Of a stretch of DNA of 64,000 nt, positions 30,116 to 40,800 are shown piece after piece. Position 1 is the stretch's first letter. Every line of letters starts with the position of its first letter. Source of the stretch: Haliotis asinina (taxonomy: Eukaryota > Mollusca > Gastropoda > Lepetellida > Haliotidae); NCBI RefSeq assembly GCF_037392515.1, contig NC_090290.1:34431753-34495752 (forward strand). Direction: 5' to 3'. Below the pieces are notes generated by a model. That model saw only the letters and a list, made by a program, of their open reading frames with translations. It made no database searches and was not told the DNA's origin. The position numbers and the translations under genes were made by a program.

Positions 30116-30679
30116 GAACTGAACTTGTCATTCATAAGACTTGTCTTGTATTAAATTTTTAAACCATGTTTTCAGGGATCATTCAAGAACCATTCCACCT
30201 TCTACTTTCTCTTCTCATGTTGATGTATTTGACAAGAAGAGAAAGTTGTGCGAGATTTTGTTTAACATCCGAGGTCAATCTTCTCTCTGGAGTGTGCAGA
30301 GTACATTGTACAGTAATCTGCCCAAAATACTCAAAGGATGCATATCCTACTTTTGTACGCGAGATTTTCAAGTCATTGAATGGGTAGTGATGAGTAGTGA
30401 TACACATTATAAAGAAGATTTACACAAGTCAACCTCACAGAGTATATTATCTTATAAATGAGAGCTGCAAAACAGAGTGCTTATGTGTGTATCTGTCAGA
30501 ACAACAGAAGTAATATGAAAAGTATTGCCCTTTGAAAAGGTGACATGTATGTTGTCCTTGTTCTTGTTGAGGCTCAAAGGCTTTGGGCAGTGTAGGGAGA
30601 TGTGTTTCTGGCAAAAACCAAACAAGTTCTTTTTCTTCCTTTTCACTTTGATCAGGAGTATCACAACAAAATGGCAGAG

Positions 30680-30805
30680 TGAGAGAGTGAGTTGGGTTTT
30701 ATATACCTTTTAGAAATATCATGATGGGGAACACTAGAACTGGGCTTCATACAATGCACCCACTTGGGGAATCGAACCTGGGTCTTCGGTGTGATAATAG
30801 TAGGC
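30680..30805 (-). repeat. SINE family B copy, antisense
   Basis: GAGTGAGAGAGTGAGTTGGG, GGGCTTCATACAATGCACCC and GGGGAATCGAACCTGGGTCT. The A-box end is missing. Confidence 0.82.
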
Positions 30806-31059
30806 ATATATCTATAATGATATCAGTCATTTTTTAAAAAACACAATTGAACAACAATGTGCCTTGTGAAGTTGTGTTTGCTGTACATGATGTAAGTGTG
30901 GAAATATGTAAATTATATTGTGATGGGTTCACTCTGAAGTTGGCACCAATGACCCAGTTGTCTCTTAGGCATGTCCAAAATCAGTATTGTGGTTCAGATC
31001 CAACATTTGCAATTTTCATGTTTCTATGTTTGTAAACGTCTTTTCCATGCACTACCCAC

Positions 31060-31305
31060 GAGAGTTACCTGGACTTCTGTCCTGCCTCTCAACGAAATAT
31101 GCATGTGGTCTCATTCTATTCAACTGAGGTGTTCATAAATTACCTCTGTTCACCCAGCAGGAAATGGGTACCTGGCGAGATAGGTCATTTGACTGTTAAA
31201 CTTCTAGTGTCAGCATTGGATTATCAGGGTAGTAACGTGGTAGTGCCTTGAGCATGCAGAAGTGGAAGCATGTGCTTTAGACATAGCCATTATGATCAGT
31301 ATATT
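31060..31305 (+). repeat. SINE-like family F, copy 2
   Basis: ACCTCTGTTCACCCAGCAGG, AAATGGGTACCTGGCGAGAT, GTGCCTTGAGCATGCAGAAG and TAGCCATTATGATC align with the other two F copies. Confidence 0.7.
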
Positions 31306-31649
31306 TTCCCAGAAGTTGTAAATATGGTATCCTGTCACTTCGGATTTCTTATTGTATGTAATTGGAATACTGAAAAATACCACCATGTTTTATTAGACCA
31401 AATCCAAGGTAGTTTAACCTGTTGCAATAGTTGTTTTCTATGTTCTGTGATAAAACAGTTCATTCTATTTTTCACAAAAAATGAATTTACAAATTATATT
31501 TACAGTTTATGTTTTTATTTAAAACTTTACTTTACAGTCTACTGTAATATTAAAGATTTTTAAAGATTTCCCGCCGTCTGTTTTGTTTGAATAATCTGAA
31601 TAATCGAACCTGGAACAGACCACAATACACAGTGACTGACATAATGAGC

Positions 31650-31765
31650 AACAATCAATGCTGTTGGGGCCCAGTGACACGTGACAACCTGTTCAACGAG
31701 CTAATGACAAACATGAGTTCTTGAAGACCAATTCTTACCCGGATCTTCACCTGTCCTTTAGTCTG
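31650..31765 (-). repeat. SINE family A fragment (outer end)
   Basis: Ends TTGAAGACCAATTCTTACCC with GGATCTTCACCTGTCC, the far end of family A read antisense. The rest is truncated or too diverged. Confidence 0.6.
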
Positions 31766-32489
31766 TGTTAAGATGTAATACCAGTGAACTATTGTAAGGG
31801 GCACATATTCATTTCATGCTTGCTATAGTTATTTATCCTTAACATGTGTTTGTCAAACACAAGCAGCTCTTTGTCAGCCAACTCTTACATGAGATTATAC
31901 GCATAGAAAAGTTTCCTTCTTGCTGCAGTAATATCATTGTCTTTGTAACTGCTTCATCCTCACAGCATGTTGTCACCTCTCTAGAGAACACTCTGCATAT
32001 TCATGAAACCGTTGGTCTTTTCTCTACAAGGGAATGTCAGTTTGGGCTCTCTGTGTGAAATACGCTTGTCGTGACTTGGTGTAGTTCTCCGTGCTTTCCC
32101 ATGGACATTTTCTGAGTGACGAAAGCTGTATTTTGCGATCTTTTTAGGGGGTTAAGAACCGTGTTATCCTTTCATACAACACTTCAGCACAGTATTTAAA
32201 TTCGAGAAGAAAGAAGATTTGAAAAAAATATGTTTTAATGTTTTAAATACATTGTGTGACTTCCGGTGGGAACTTTAAAACACGGTGCAAGATCGCATAC
32301 GATCCTGCTCAGGTGTAACCAGGACACGAGTGGCTTCTACACCATCGCTGTTGGCTAAGTCCCATTGGGGGTGCTTGGCTGTGTCAGTCTGTGATGACTA
32401 AACCGCTACATGGACTCTGTGTGTGAAAAAGCATTGCGTTCGCTGAACTTTTAGGACTTTAAGGAGTTTTAGGAGTTTAAGTGCTATAT

Positions 32490-32690
32490 AGTGAGTAAGT
32501 GCGTTTTCCGCCGCTCTTAGCAATATCCGTGCACTATCACGGCGGTGAACACCAGAAATGGGCTTTACACATTGCACCCATATGGGAATCGAACCCGTGT
32601 CTTCGGCGTGATGGGCGAACGCGTTAACCACTAGGTGCCACGTCGTGATATTGCTGGAATATTGCTAAAGGCGGAATAAAACAACTGTAA
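32490..32690. repeat. SINE family B: antisense copy joined to a sense tail fragment
   Basis: 32490-32640 reads antisense with TGGGAATCGAACCCGTGTC and GTTAACCACTAGGTGCC. From 32641 a sense tail follows at once (GTGATATTGCTGGAATATTG). The two face each other, as in a nested or fold-back insertion. Confidence 0.8.
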
Positions 32691-34564
32691 CTTATCGGGT
32701 ACCGTCATTGGGCGGTGTACATATCGAGTTTAACTCACGTCTATTCTATGAAATGATTATGATCTTAAAGGATATATTTATAACAGGAGCCCAAAGAAGT
32801 TTCCTTTATCTTCTGTCGTCTAGATTTGGCACAAATTTTATTTTTGCTTTGACTCTTGTGTATGTCTGTTTTAGGGTCTGTATGGCAATATGACAGTGTT
32901 GTGCGTTGCCTCAACATCCTTTACGCCAGCCACGAACTTCCGATGACGTTCGTTAGGGCTACACGATACTACCGGTATATTGCAATACGCATTTCAAACG
33001 ATACGTATGGCAACATTTTGTTTTAAGAACCGGTTTACTAGGTAGAGAACATTAAAAAATGTGATTATCTGTATGTATTTAATTAAAATTTCATTCACAA
33101 CAAATGTTTTCCTCATTCAATAAAAAAACCCGACATAGTGTAATACTAAAATTTGTTCCAAGGAAAGAAAATACCATCCTTGACCATGCAACCTGATTTT
33201 GAGACAGGTGTTATCAGAACCATAACACATGTTTATCGACTGAAAATGTAGAAAATAGGACTGACATGTACAATTGGTGTCACTCTCTGTCAAACACTTA
33301 TGGTCCCAATATATCGCTGTACATATCCCAGTGCGCGAGTATCTGAATCGCAATATATTGAAATACAACTTAAACGTTAAATAGGGACATCATAACTATT
33401 GGTTTGAATTTATGTTGAAAGTGTTGAGCATTCCTTACAGCAAGCGTGGCTCCAGAGGCACGAGGCGCCGCAATTAGCCGTAGAAAGTTGCGCCCCTTTG
33501 ATCTGTCATGATCACGTTCGCTCTCCCACAACTCTCTTCTCTTAAATCAGTTTACATTTTATACGCATGCCACTTACAGCAGATACTCCCTGATACTCCT
33601 GATAACAAATAGCATTTTTAATGGTAACTAGATGCAAATAAATTCAATTTATTCTCGACATCACACAGGAGCACTATGCCCTATGGCAAATTGAGGGCTG
33701 GGAGCTGAATGCGGTGTACTGGCTTGGATAGGGCTAAATCTAAATAAAAGTATATAAACTTCTAAGGCACGATTGCATCATGTTTAGAAAGGTGTTTGCA
33801 GGTAACGTTAAATCAGCTTCTGGGTGATTACAGTTGTGTTTCCGGAAGCAGTAATGCGACTGAAAGAGTTATTAATTCCGAACACACTCCTGATTCCACT
33901 TCTTTCTCCGGTAATCACCAAGTCAAGGACGGGGTGTTACTTAAATTAGATACCTGTGATGTAAGAACATAACATACAGGTGCTGTGGGGACACAGAATG
34001 AGGTTAGTCTACGACCAGTGAAAGTGTGAACCTTGATGTTTAGTTTCCAGGACACTTTTTCATTCAACACTACGATATTCAATAGTCTTAATAAGATACG
34101 TTATTTTGCATATATGGAAAAATGACAGAGATATTTTGTTTGCATTTACAATATGCTATATAATCCCCAACACTATAGTTTACCACTATATTCAGGGGCG
34201 GATCCATGATTTTGGAGGTTGCACAAAAATCAAAAAGGCTGAAGGTTAAGGGGAAATGATCCTCAGGGGATTTCGTTCGTCGGGGGAGGGGTGGCGTCCA
34301 GCCCTGATGTTTATTTGGCGATTTGTGTTAAAAATTAAGAGGGAATATGTTTCGCGATGTCGTTTCTATCACTACCGACGCCGCTTCCCATATCCAGAGT
34401 CGATTACCCGCTGGTCACGTGTATCACAAACACAATATGTTGAGTAGCAAAAAAGTATATTCACTAACAAACTCACAAATGTCCCCACGTGCACGTTAGG
34501 GATTCTTATTCTTAACTGGAAAGGTGATCAGGCTCTATAATGCGTTGATCACGGGTCATAAAGT

Positions 34565-34650
34565 TAAATTGTTTGGGACTTTTGCTCATACTATCAACCA
34601 TCGGTTTCTCTAGTCCAGATTCGATTATTTACAGGCTGGCGTAATCAATA
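34565..34650 (+). repeat. SINE family A fragment
   Basis: GCTCATACTATCAACCATCG, then AGTCCAGATTCGATTATTTA and CAGGCTGGCG correspond to the middle of family A. It is truncated on both sides. Confidence 0.65.
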
Positions 34651-35173
34651 ACCAACGAAACTTTTCTCAGAAGGATGATCTCTATCCAAAAGGTTCAAGC
34701 GTTCGCTTGCAAGAATGGAAAAGAGTTCAACTCCAAATCAAATACAAGATGTACTGGTCCAAATCAATACAACAACCGTGACAGTGTAAATCTATTGATA
34801 GGACTAAACATTCTTCTCATGCATCCAGTATGGGAAACAGTTTCCAAATTTTACTAGCCAGACGGGCTTGATGTGCCTGAAAGTTTCCAGCCACCAAAAT
34901 AAAACACTTATGGTCACCCGTCCGATATTTGAATGTAGACACGGGCATCATTAGGTTGTTAATGTGATAATCTTGCATGATTTAAAAGTGTATTGTAACT
35001 TAACAAATCGGAGTAAATTATATCTTTACAAAATTACCCCATGAACATTCACCAGCCAATCAGGCCAGTGTCTGTGGAGACTGACCCGCCTGGATGTTTA
35101 CTCGCCACGGGCTAGCGGTCAATGATTATTTCGTAGACAGTGTGCATCTCGACATTTGAACTTCCTCTTCTTA

Positions 35174-35413
35174 TCAGGATATAAGTCGGGTCGCCTCGTC
35201 AATGTCAGCCTGCTCCCTGTACTTTGGCCCGTTGCTAACTAAAAACTGTCCCAGTTTGTCGAGGTCTTCATGGTGGCAAATATTCCAGAAACTTGCGTCC
35301 GTGTTCGAAATGTACTGAGCCTCTGTTCTTGAGATTACCTGTTCTTTTGTCAACAACATTTGGAATGTAGAAGTATCAGCAGTCAGGAACAAGGAATAGT
35401 CACTAAAGAACAT
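35174..35413 (-). other. Orphan open frame, possible exon (79 residues)
   Basis: The minus-strand frame has protein-like composition in its second half (SFWNICHHEDLDKLGQFLVS, then DIDEATRLIS and TGA), with GC-richer third positions than its surroundings. I recognise no family and see no clear partner exons or nearby poly(A) signal. It could be a terminal exon of an unseen minus-strand gene, a pseudogene or chance. Confidence 0.25.
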
Positions 35414-35509
35414 TCAGATACATCAGCATTCACATTATAACGTTTTTACAATGTGTCAAGGTCGTTAAAGCTGCACAAAACACACATGACAATCACTTTC
35501 TTCATCCTT

Positions 35510-35752
35510 CAGATCTAGGTTAGAATCGGTCTTCATCTAACTGTACTTGGCGTAGGAGCCGAGTAACGGGATCGGGTGGTCATACCAGCTGACTTGGTTG
35601 ACACATGTCATCGGTTCCCAATTGGGCAGATCGATGCTCATGTTGTTGATCACTGGATTCTCTGGTCCAGACTCGATTATTTACAGACCGCCGCCATATA
35701 GCTGGAATAATGCTGAGTGCAGCGTAAAACTAAACACACTCACTCACTCACC
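35510..35752 (+). repeat. SINE family A copy
   Basis: GTAACGGGATCGGGTGGTCA, CTGACTTGGTTGACACATGT, GGTCCAGACTCGATTATTTA and CCGCCGCCATATAGCTGGAA, ending in CACTCACTCACTCACC. Confidence 0.92.
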
Positions 35753-35754
35753 AT

Positions 35755-35880
35755 TTACGTAGATCGATGCTGATGCTGTTGATCACAGGATTGTTGGGTC
35801 CAGACGCGATTATTTACAGACTGTCGCCATATAGCTTGAATATTTGCTGAGTGTTATATGCAACAACAAACCAACAAACA
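35755..35880 (+). repeat. SINE family A, second partial copy in tandem
   Basis: Repeats the 3' half directly after the previous copy: GTAGATCGATGCTGATGCTG, GTCCAGACGCGATTATTTAC and CATATAGCTTGAATATTTGC. It ends in CAACAACAAACC. It may be a tandem partial copy or a separate insertion into the (CTCA)n tail. Confidence 0.85.
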
Positions 35881-36214
35881 ATACTTCACACGTACATATA
35901 TTTTTCATGATTAATTCTTCTTTAATATTCTGTGGAATCTGCCTCGACAGATGGTCGTCAACAATTCATCGACGTTGATGATTTTAATTTGTATTTGGAT
36001 CCATAAGATACCTAGGACACCCTCAACATTTGTACCATTAAAAAACAACTGCCATTCCTTGAGGGAATACAGAGACTTCACCACGTCCTTTTTCGTCATT
36101 GCATTTTAACGTATTACAAGTGAAAGTTATTGTTCGGGGGGAACTACCATCGTTGCCCGTATGCGATCGACAAACTAGTGGTTGATAGCATGAACAGCCA
36201 ACGATCACGCCCTA

Positions 36215-36480
36215 TTCCAGAAGGGATACCATCAGCGGGAATCGAACCCGGGTCTTCATCGTTAACAACTAGACAACCCCACCGCCCCACCTAACTGGGA
36301 GAGACGTATTGATTGAGGTCATTTTTAAGCAGAGCAATAGTGGCGATGTTGTTCATCATCATTATGACATCGATCCTCTGGATCACCTACCCAACTGATG
36401 TGAGTGAGTATACTTTTACGCCGCTTTCAGCAACGTTCACGGCGGGACACTAGAAACAGGCTTCACACATTGTATCTAAC
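36215..36480 (-). repeat. Two SINE family B fragments, antisense
   Basis: The head part at 36215-36290 has GCGGGAATCGAACCCGGGTC and ACCCCACCGCCCC. The tail part at 36400-36478 has GTGAGTGAGTATACTTTTAC, GCCGCTTTCAGCAACGTTC and GGCTTCACACATTGTATC. Their order is swapped compared with an intact element. Confidence 0.75.
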
Positions 36481-37384
36481 ACAACTTTGAATCAGTGTAA
36501 TGCCTTACAGTATCATAAGAACATACCAGCCCGCAACATCATTGAGATAAGAACACACAAATAACCGATAAGTTCATAATGTGAATAATCGGTAATGGCG
36601 GATGATAATAATATTAAATTTCAGCACACTGATCAGTGTCTTCAACCTGCTTCATGTAACACTTCCTCCATTAAACTAACGGCTGCTATAAGACTGTTCA
36701 AAGCTATGCTCCCTCGTCAGGATAAGTCAATGTGTCTTTACCCAGCTTCTAGCAATTTCGGGGAGGTTGATACCCGAAATGAATAAGCCTCTGAACGATG
36801 ATAACGCCGAACGATGCTGGTACCTGTGAATAACGGTGTGTAATTCTTCCCATTCGGCTACGTCACAGTGTAAAAATACCCCAAACGTTTGTAAACAACG
36901 TTTGTGGATGTGTAATCTGTAAATCAACGACAAGACATTTTATATCTCATAAAACAGGCTGTAGGAGGAGATATCACTATCACAACTAAAATGCCGCTTT
37001 GAGAAACGACAATCTCTTTGACAAGATTCTAATACTAACGCGAAGACAGAGCACAGGAAATAGCAGGTCTCCATGTCGATATAAAACGTTAGAGCAACGT
37101 GCCAAAATGTCACATCTCATCGAAAATACATTGAAAAAATATGTAATTTTAAAAATCGGTCACTGGAAATATTTAAGCTGAAACATCTGGGGTCGTCAAA
37201 TAAATCAGTAATCTGATAAAACTGTCATTGAGAATTCAGTCTATAACATCATGAAAAAAGGCGAAAACCTCAAGCGTTGAATGGGTTGAGAAAGTGGTGT
37301 CATGAGAGAGAGCCATGCAGACATATGGCGGCAAATATCAAGACAAAGTGACGATCCGCATCCAACAGCTCGTCTACAATGCAG

Positions 37385-37397
37385 TGACGTAACGTCA
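37385..37397 (+). promoter_or_regulatory. CRE/ATF-like palindrome upstream of HGSNAT
   Basis: TGACGTAACGTCA is an exact inverted repeat of TGACGT around a single A, about 400 bases before the HGSNAT start codon. bZIP (CREB/ATF) factors bind such sites. Regulation is inferred from the sequence only. Confidence 0.35.
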
Positions 37398-37399
37398 AG

Positions 37400-37799
37400 G
37401 TCGGGTTTAATCCTTCAAACCTAACACGTCAATGAAATTTAGTTGTCAGTCATCCAACACTCTCCTGCAACCTGTAACCATCATTGCATGCCCTTGCAAA
37501 CCATCTCTGAAACGGACGACAAAAGAAAAAGCTCCCTTACCCATTGGCCGGAGAGACAAATCGCTATTTAAATGTCTCCAGCTTTTGACAAACATGCTTC
37601 CACTGGATGCTTTGGTAGTGTTTACTCGCAACATTGCTTTCTGCGTGAGAAAATTTACTGTTGCCAGCCGATTGTCAATTTCTTAAATCGCGGCCTCGTT
37701 TTCGTTGTCTCGTGCCTCGCTCGTGTCAGAGCCTCGGTCCTGCGTCAAAGCTGTCGTCTGCTCACACCAAAGCAGACGAGGACATCTGCGACAAGCAAA
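37400..37799 (+). promoter_or_regulatory. Promoter / 5' UTR region of HGSNAT (extent uncertain)
   Basis: GC content and CpG count rise here relative to the flanks (for example CGCGGCCTCGTTTTCGTTG near 37688). No TATA box is obvious. The transcription start cannot be fixed from sequence. Confidence 0.35.
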
Positions 37800-37866
37800 A
37801 TGAACACTTCTACATGTTTGAGGATATATCCGAAGTTTTTTCAACTTGTTTCACTTTTTCTTTTGG
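37800..37866 (+). CDS. HGSNAT: HGSNAT exon 1: signal peptide
   Basis: ATG to donor TTGG/GTAAGTA, a very strong 5' splice site. 22 codons plus one base encode a basic start (LRIYPK) and the hydrophobic [10 protein letters not shown]. The leftover G joins TT of exon 2 in phase and continues the hydrophobic run as VSGVLSQ, a plausible signal-peptidase region. Distance to exon 2 is 14.4 kb. It is an inferred link, but phase and sense both fit. Confidence 0.65.
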
Positions 37867-40800
37867 GTAAGTATATCGTATTTTATATTTGATACATTTC
37901 AGGCTCCGACAACACCTTCATACGAAAGATACAAATAGGCGATTCTATAAAATAGGCAATCTGCATGTTAGTAATAAATCTTCGCTGTCACGTTTTAACG
38001 AGACAGTTCTCCTGTGGTTGACAAATCACTAAAATAGAGAAGACATAAATAGCAATATGCGACTTTACACTGAAAAAGCTGATTGTTTGTGATAAGTTAT
38101 TTAGGCAAAGCAAGTTATTAACTATGTCCTAAATTTGACTCAGTATGGTTATTTGTTTTGTGCACCAAATCCTAGACATTGTCATTTTTAAATGGACACA
38201 TTTGTCTCTGTAGCCTTATGAATGCTATATTAACGCATGCGTGTGAGGGTTTAAAGCTGTTAGCAGCGTAATGTCATCGTATGTCTTATTTCATCATATG
38301 AGAAGCGAATGGCCCGAGCCATACACGACTCATAGAAACGTCCTTAGAGAACAGCATTGTGCATTTTGTCTCGTTTTCACAACCAACATTCTGGAACAGG
38401 TTCAAAACATGAGTATGTTTTGGCATTCCTTCATAACTCCAAGCATTACCTTACTGTCATATAATTTCTGAGTATCATGTAGATCTATGGTGAAGCATGG
38501 ACAGTGTTAAAATGTTTGAGGAAATCTGAGTGGGTTTTTTTTCGATATTGGAACCTATTGCTGTCATGAAGGAGTTGACAGGATTAAGTCACGCATCCGT
38601 TTGCGTTTGGTCACATACGCCGTTGAAGGCGTTCCTGTCAGAGACCTGAAACAAAGTTTGTGATTTTGAAATGTAGAGGTCATTTTGCATTTGTTGGTTT
38701 AATTAGCGAGTGAGTGAGATTTGTTTCCAGTATTCCAACAATATCACGACAGGTGACACCAGAAGTGGGCTTCACATATTGTATCCATGTGGGGAATCGA
38801 ACCCGGGCCTTTGTAACAGACCTGTGGGTTAAATGCATAATATGCTGGTATGCGAGAGGACTGGGTTCAACGTTGTTTAACTGTATCCTGGTTATGTTAT
38901 GTGTGTTCCGCGTGGGAGAAAACCCCGAAGTTATGCAGGTCACAGACGTGTATAATTACCATGTTTACCCAACCCCTGAGGTTCTTGAATCAAGCAACAA
39001 ACCTAGAAACATGATAAGATTTCAGGATTCGAACCCAAAAGGGATGGGAGATGGGGGTTACCTGTTACGTTTCAGACGTTTTGATCAAATTATGTATTTG
39101 CTCTATCGGTGACTGTGGGGAGCAATGTTTATCAGCAACACATATATAAATACGCTAAAAGAGGCTTGTAAATAGTTGGTGAATTTCGTTTGAATTGGTT
39201 AACCACCTGGCATTTTTCGTCACCCCTGTTGATGATTGCGGAATATCAACCACAAATCCTTTAGCCTCCCTGTGTTTATGTAGTTAATCTGAGTGAGCCT
39301 AGAAGAGGACTTCCTGGTGGAAACAAATTAAAAGTACTTTCTGTTTTTCCTTCCTTAGTCATAAGTAATTATTATAGTACTATAACAGAGTGAGTGAGGT
39401 ATTTGCGTTTCACGACACTCGTAGCATTCCAGCAACATCATGGCCGGGGACACTAGAAAAGGGCTTCACACATTGCAAACTTGTGGGGAATCGAACTTGG
39501 GTCTTCGGCGTGACGAGCGAACACTTTAACCACTAGGCTAAGGTTCACTACCTATAGATATGAGTCCAATCACTCGAATCCGATATGTTTCTAATAAATC
39601 ACTGAATAAATACCTAAACATATTTCATAGTGCCTAGAGGCAATCAGTTATAACAGTTCACCGAAAATCCGTGATGACGTAATATTTCATACACAGTACG
39701 TATCTACGTATATTTGCGTATCTCTAACGCTAACTCTCTCTAAAGATCGCACTATATCAACGTTAATATGGAGCCTGTGCTACAAGCTCAGAGGCACAAA
39801 CTGTCTCTGGGACGACTTTGTACGTGCCCCAAATTCAACACGACACAGAATCGCTACTGAGGCTACCGATATAGGTGTGTTTACCAGTAGATATTGCCAA
39901 CATTATTGTCTGCCCCAGTGATGTCCCCACGAGACTATGCTAACATTTATTTTCTTACACACCAGGCATTAACCTACTTATGCAGAACGATAACTCAAAA
40001 CTATCTGAACGGGGCTATATTTTTGACAGGCATATTAACGCACTGAATCTTACGAGTCGGCTGTAAATGTCTTATCCAAACAGGCTCGTAGCATGTTATT
40101 ATGGAATAGGGTCTAGATTTTCGATGCTCTCTCAGCGCTAAGATAGTCGTAAGTTAATGTTAATGTATGGCACTTACGACCATCTTAGGGCTAAGAGTGC
40201 TTCGAAAATATAGGCCCTGTTTCAAGGTGAGCTGTAGAGCCTAACATATGGTGTGAACTTGAGTCAACCGAATTGTGATGTTTGAAAACTGAGGGTATTT
40301 TACTGTCCTTTATTCTACTCACCCCGTGATTTTTTGACGATTCATTTTTTTTACAATTAAAAAAGTCAAGATAGATAAACCAAATTCTGTTGTTACCAAG
40401 ACGGTTTGAAATTTTGTCAATCACTGAATTGTTTGGTTGAGACCGGATTAATTGCAGATCGCCGTCATATTCGGTTTTCTCTGCTTCTGTTATGATCCCT
40501 GTTTTGGTGTTGTTATCCAACATTGAAGAAGCATTGTGTGCACCCTCAGCTCAGTTCTCGTCAGTGAGAGAAACGTCCTGTCCTTACTAAAGACTGCCAC
40601 TGTCTAGGACACTTCTCTGCAGTTATATCACCTCATAGTCTTTATGAACCTCCTTTTTCTGGTTCTGTAGGATCGATCCTTTAAAAGTAAGTGAGTGGGT
40701 ATGGTCTAACGACCCTTTCAGCAGCAAGAGGTGAATTGAACACGGATACTAGGCTACTCTACACTCCCTGAAAGTCTCTATATGGCTGTTGCACTGACAT

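Larger units (their letters stand above)
29088..30135 (+). other. Gene 1 3' UTR
   Basis: About 1 kb after the stop without splice signals of note. It contains a palindromic MITE-like element at 29785-29891 and ends near overlapping poly(A) signals at 30106-30115. An earlier AATAAA at 29524-29529 could give a shorter transcript. Confidence 0.65.
30140..37380. other. Intergenic region between gene 1 and HGSNAT
   Basis: No supported gene. Repeats inside are listed separately. A block at 32955-33366 starts ATACTACCGGTATATTGCAA and ends TCGCAATATATTGAAATAC, with loosely inverted ends, and may be an old DNA transposon. Stretches 30140-30670, 31770-32485, 33400-34560 and 36480-37380 show no recognisable feature. 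Confidence 0.5.

Noticed and set aside
34410..34420. CLEAR-like E-box (GTCACGTG) as HGSNAT regulator
   Set aside because: It matches only part of the extended consensus and lies about 3.4 kb upstream of the start exon.
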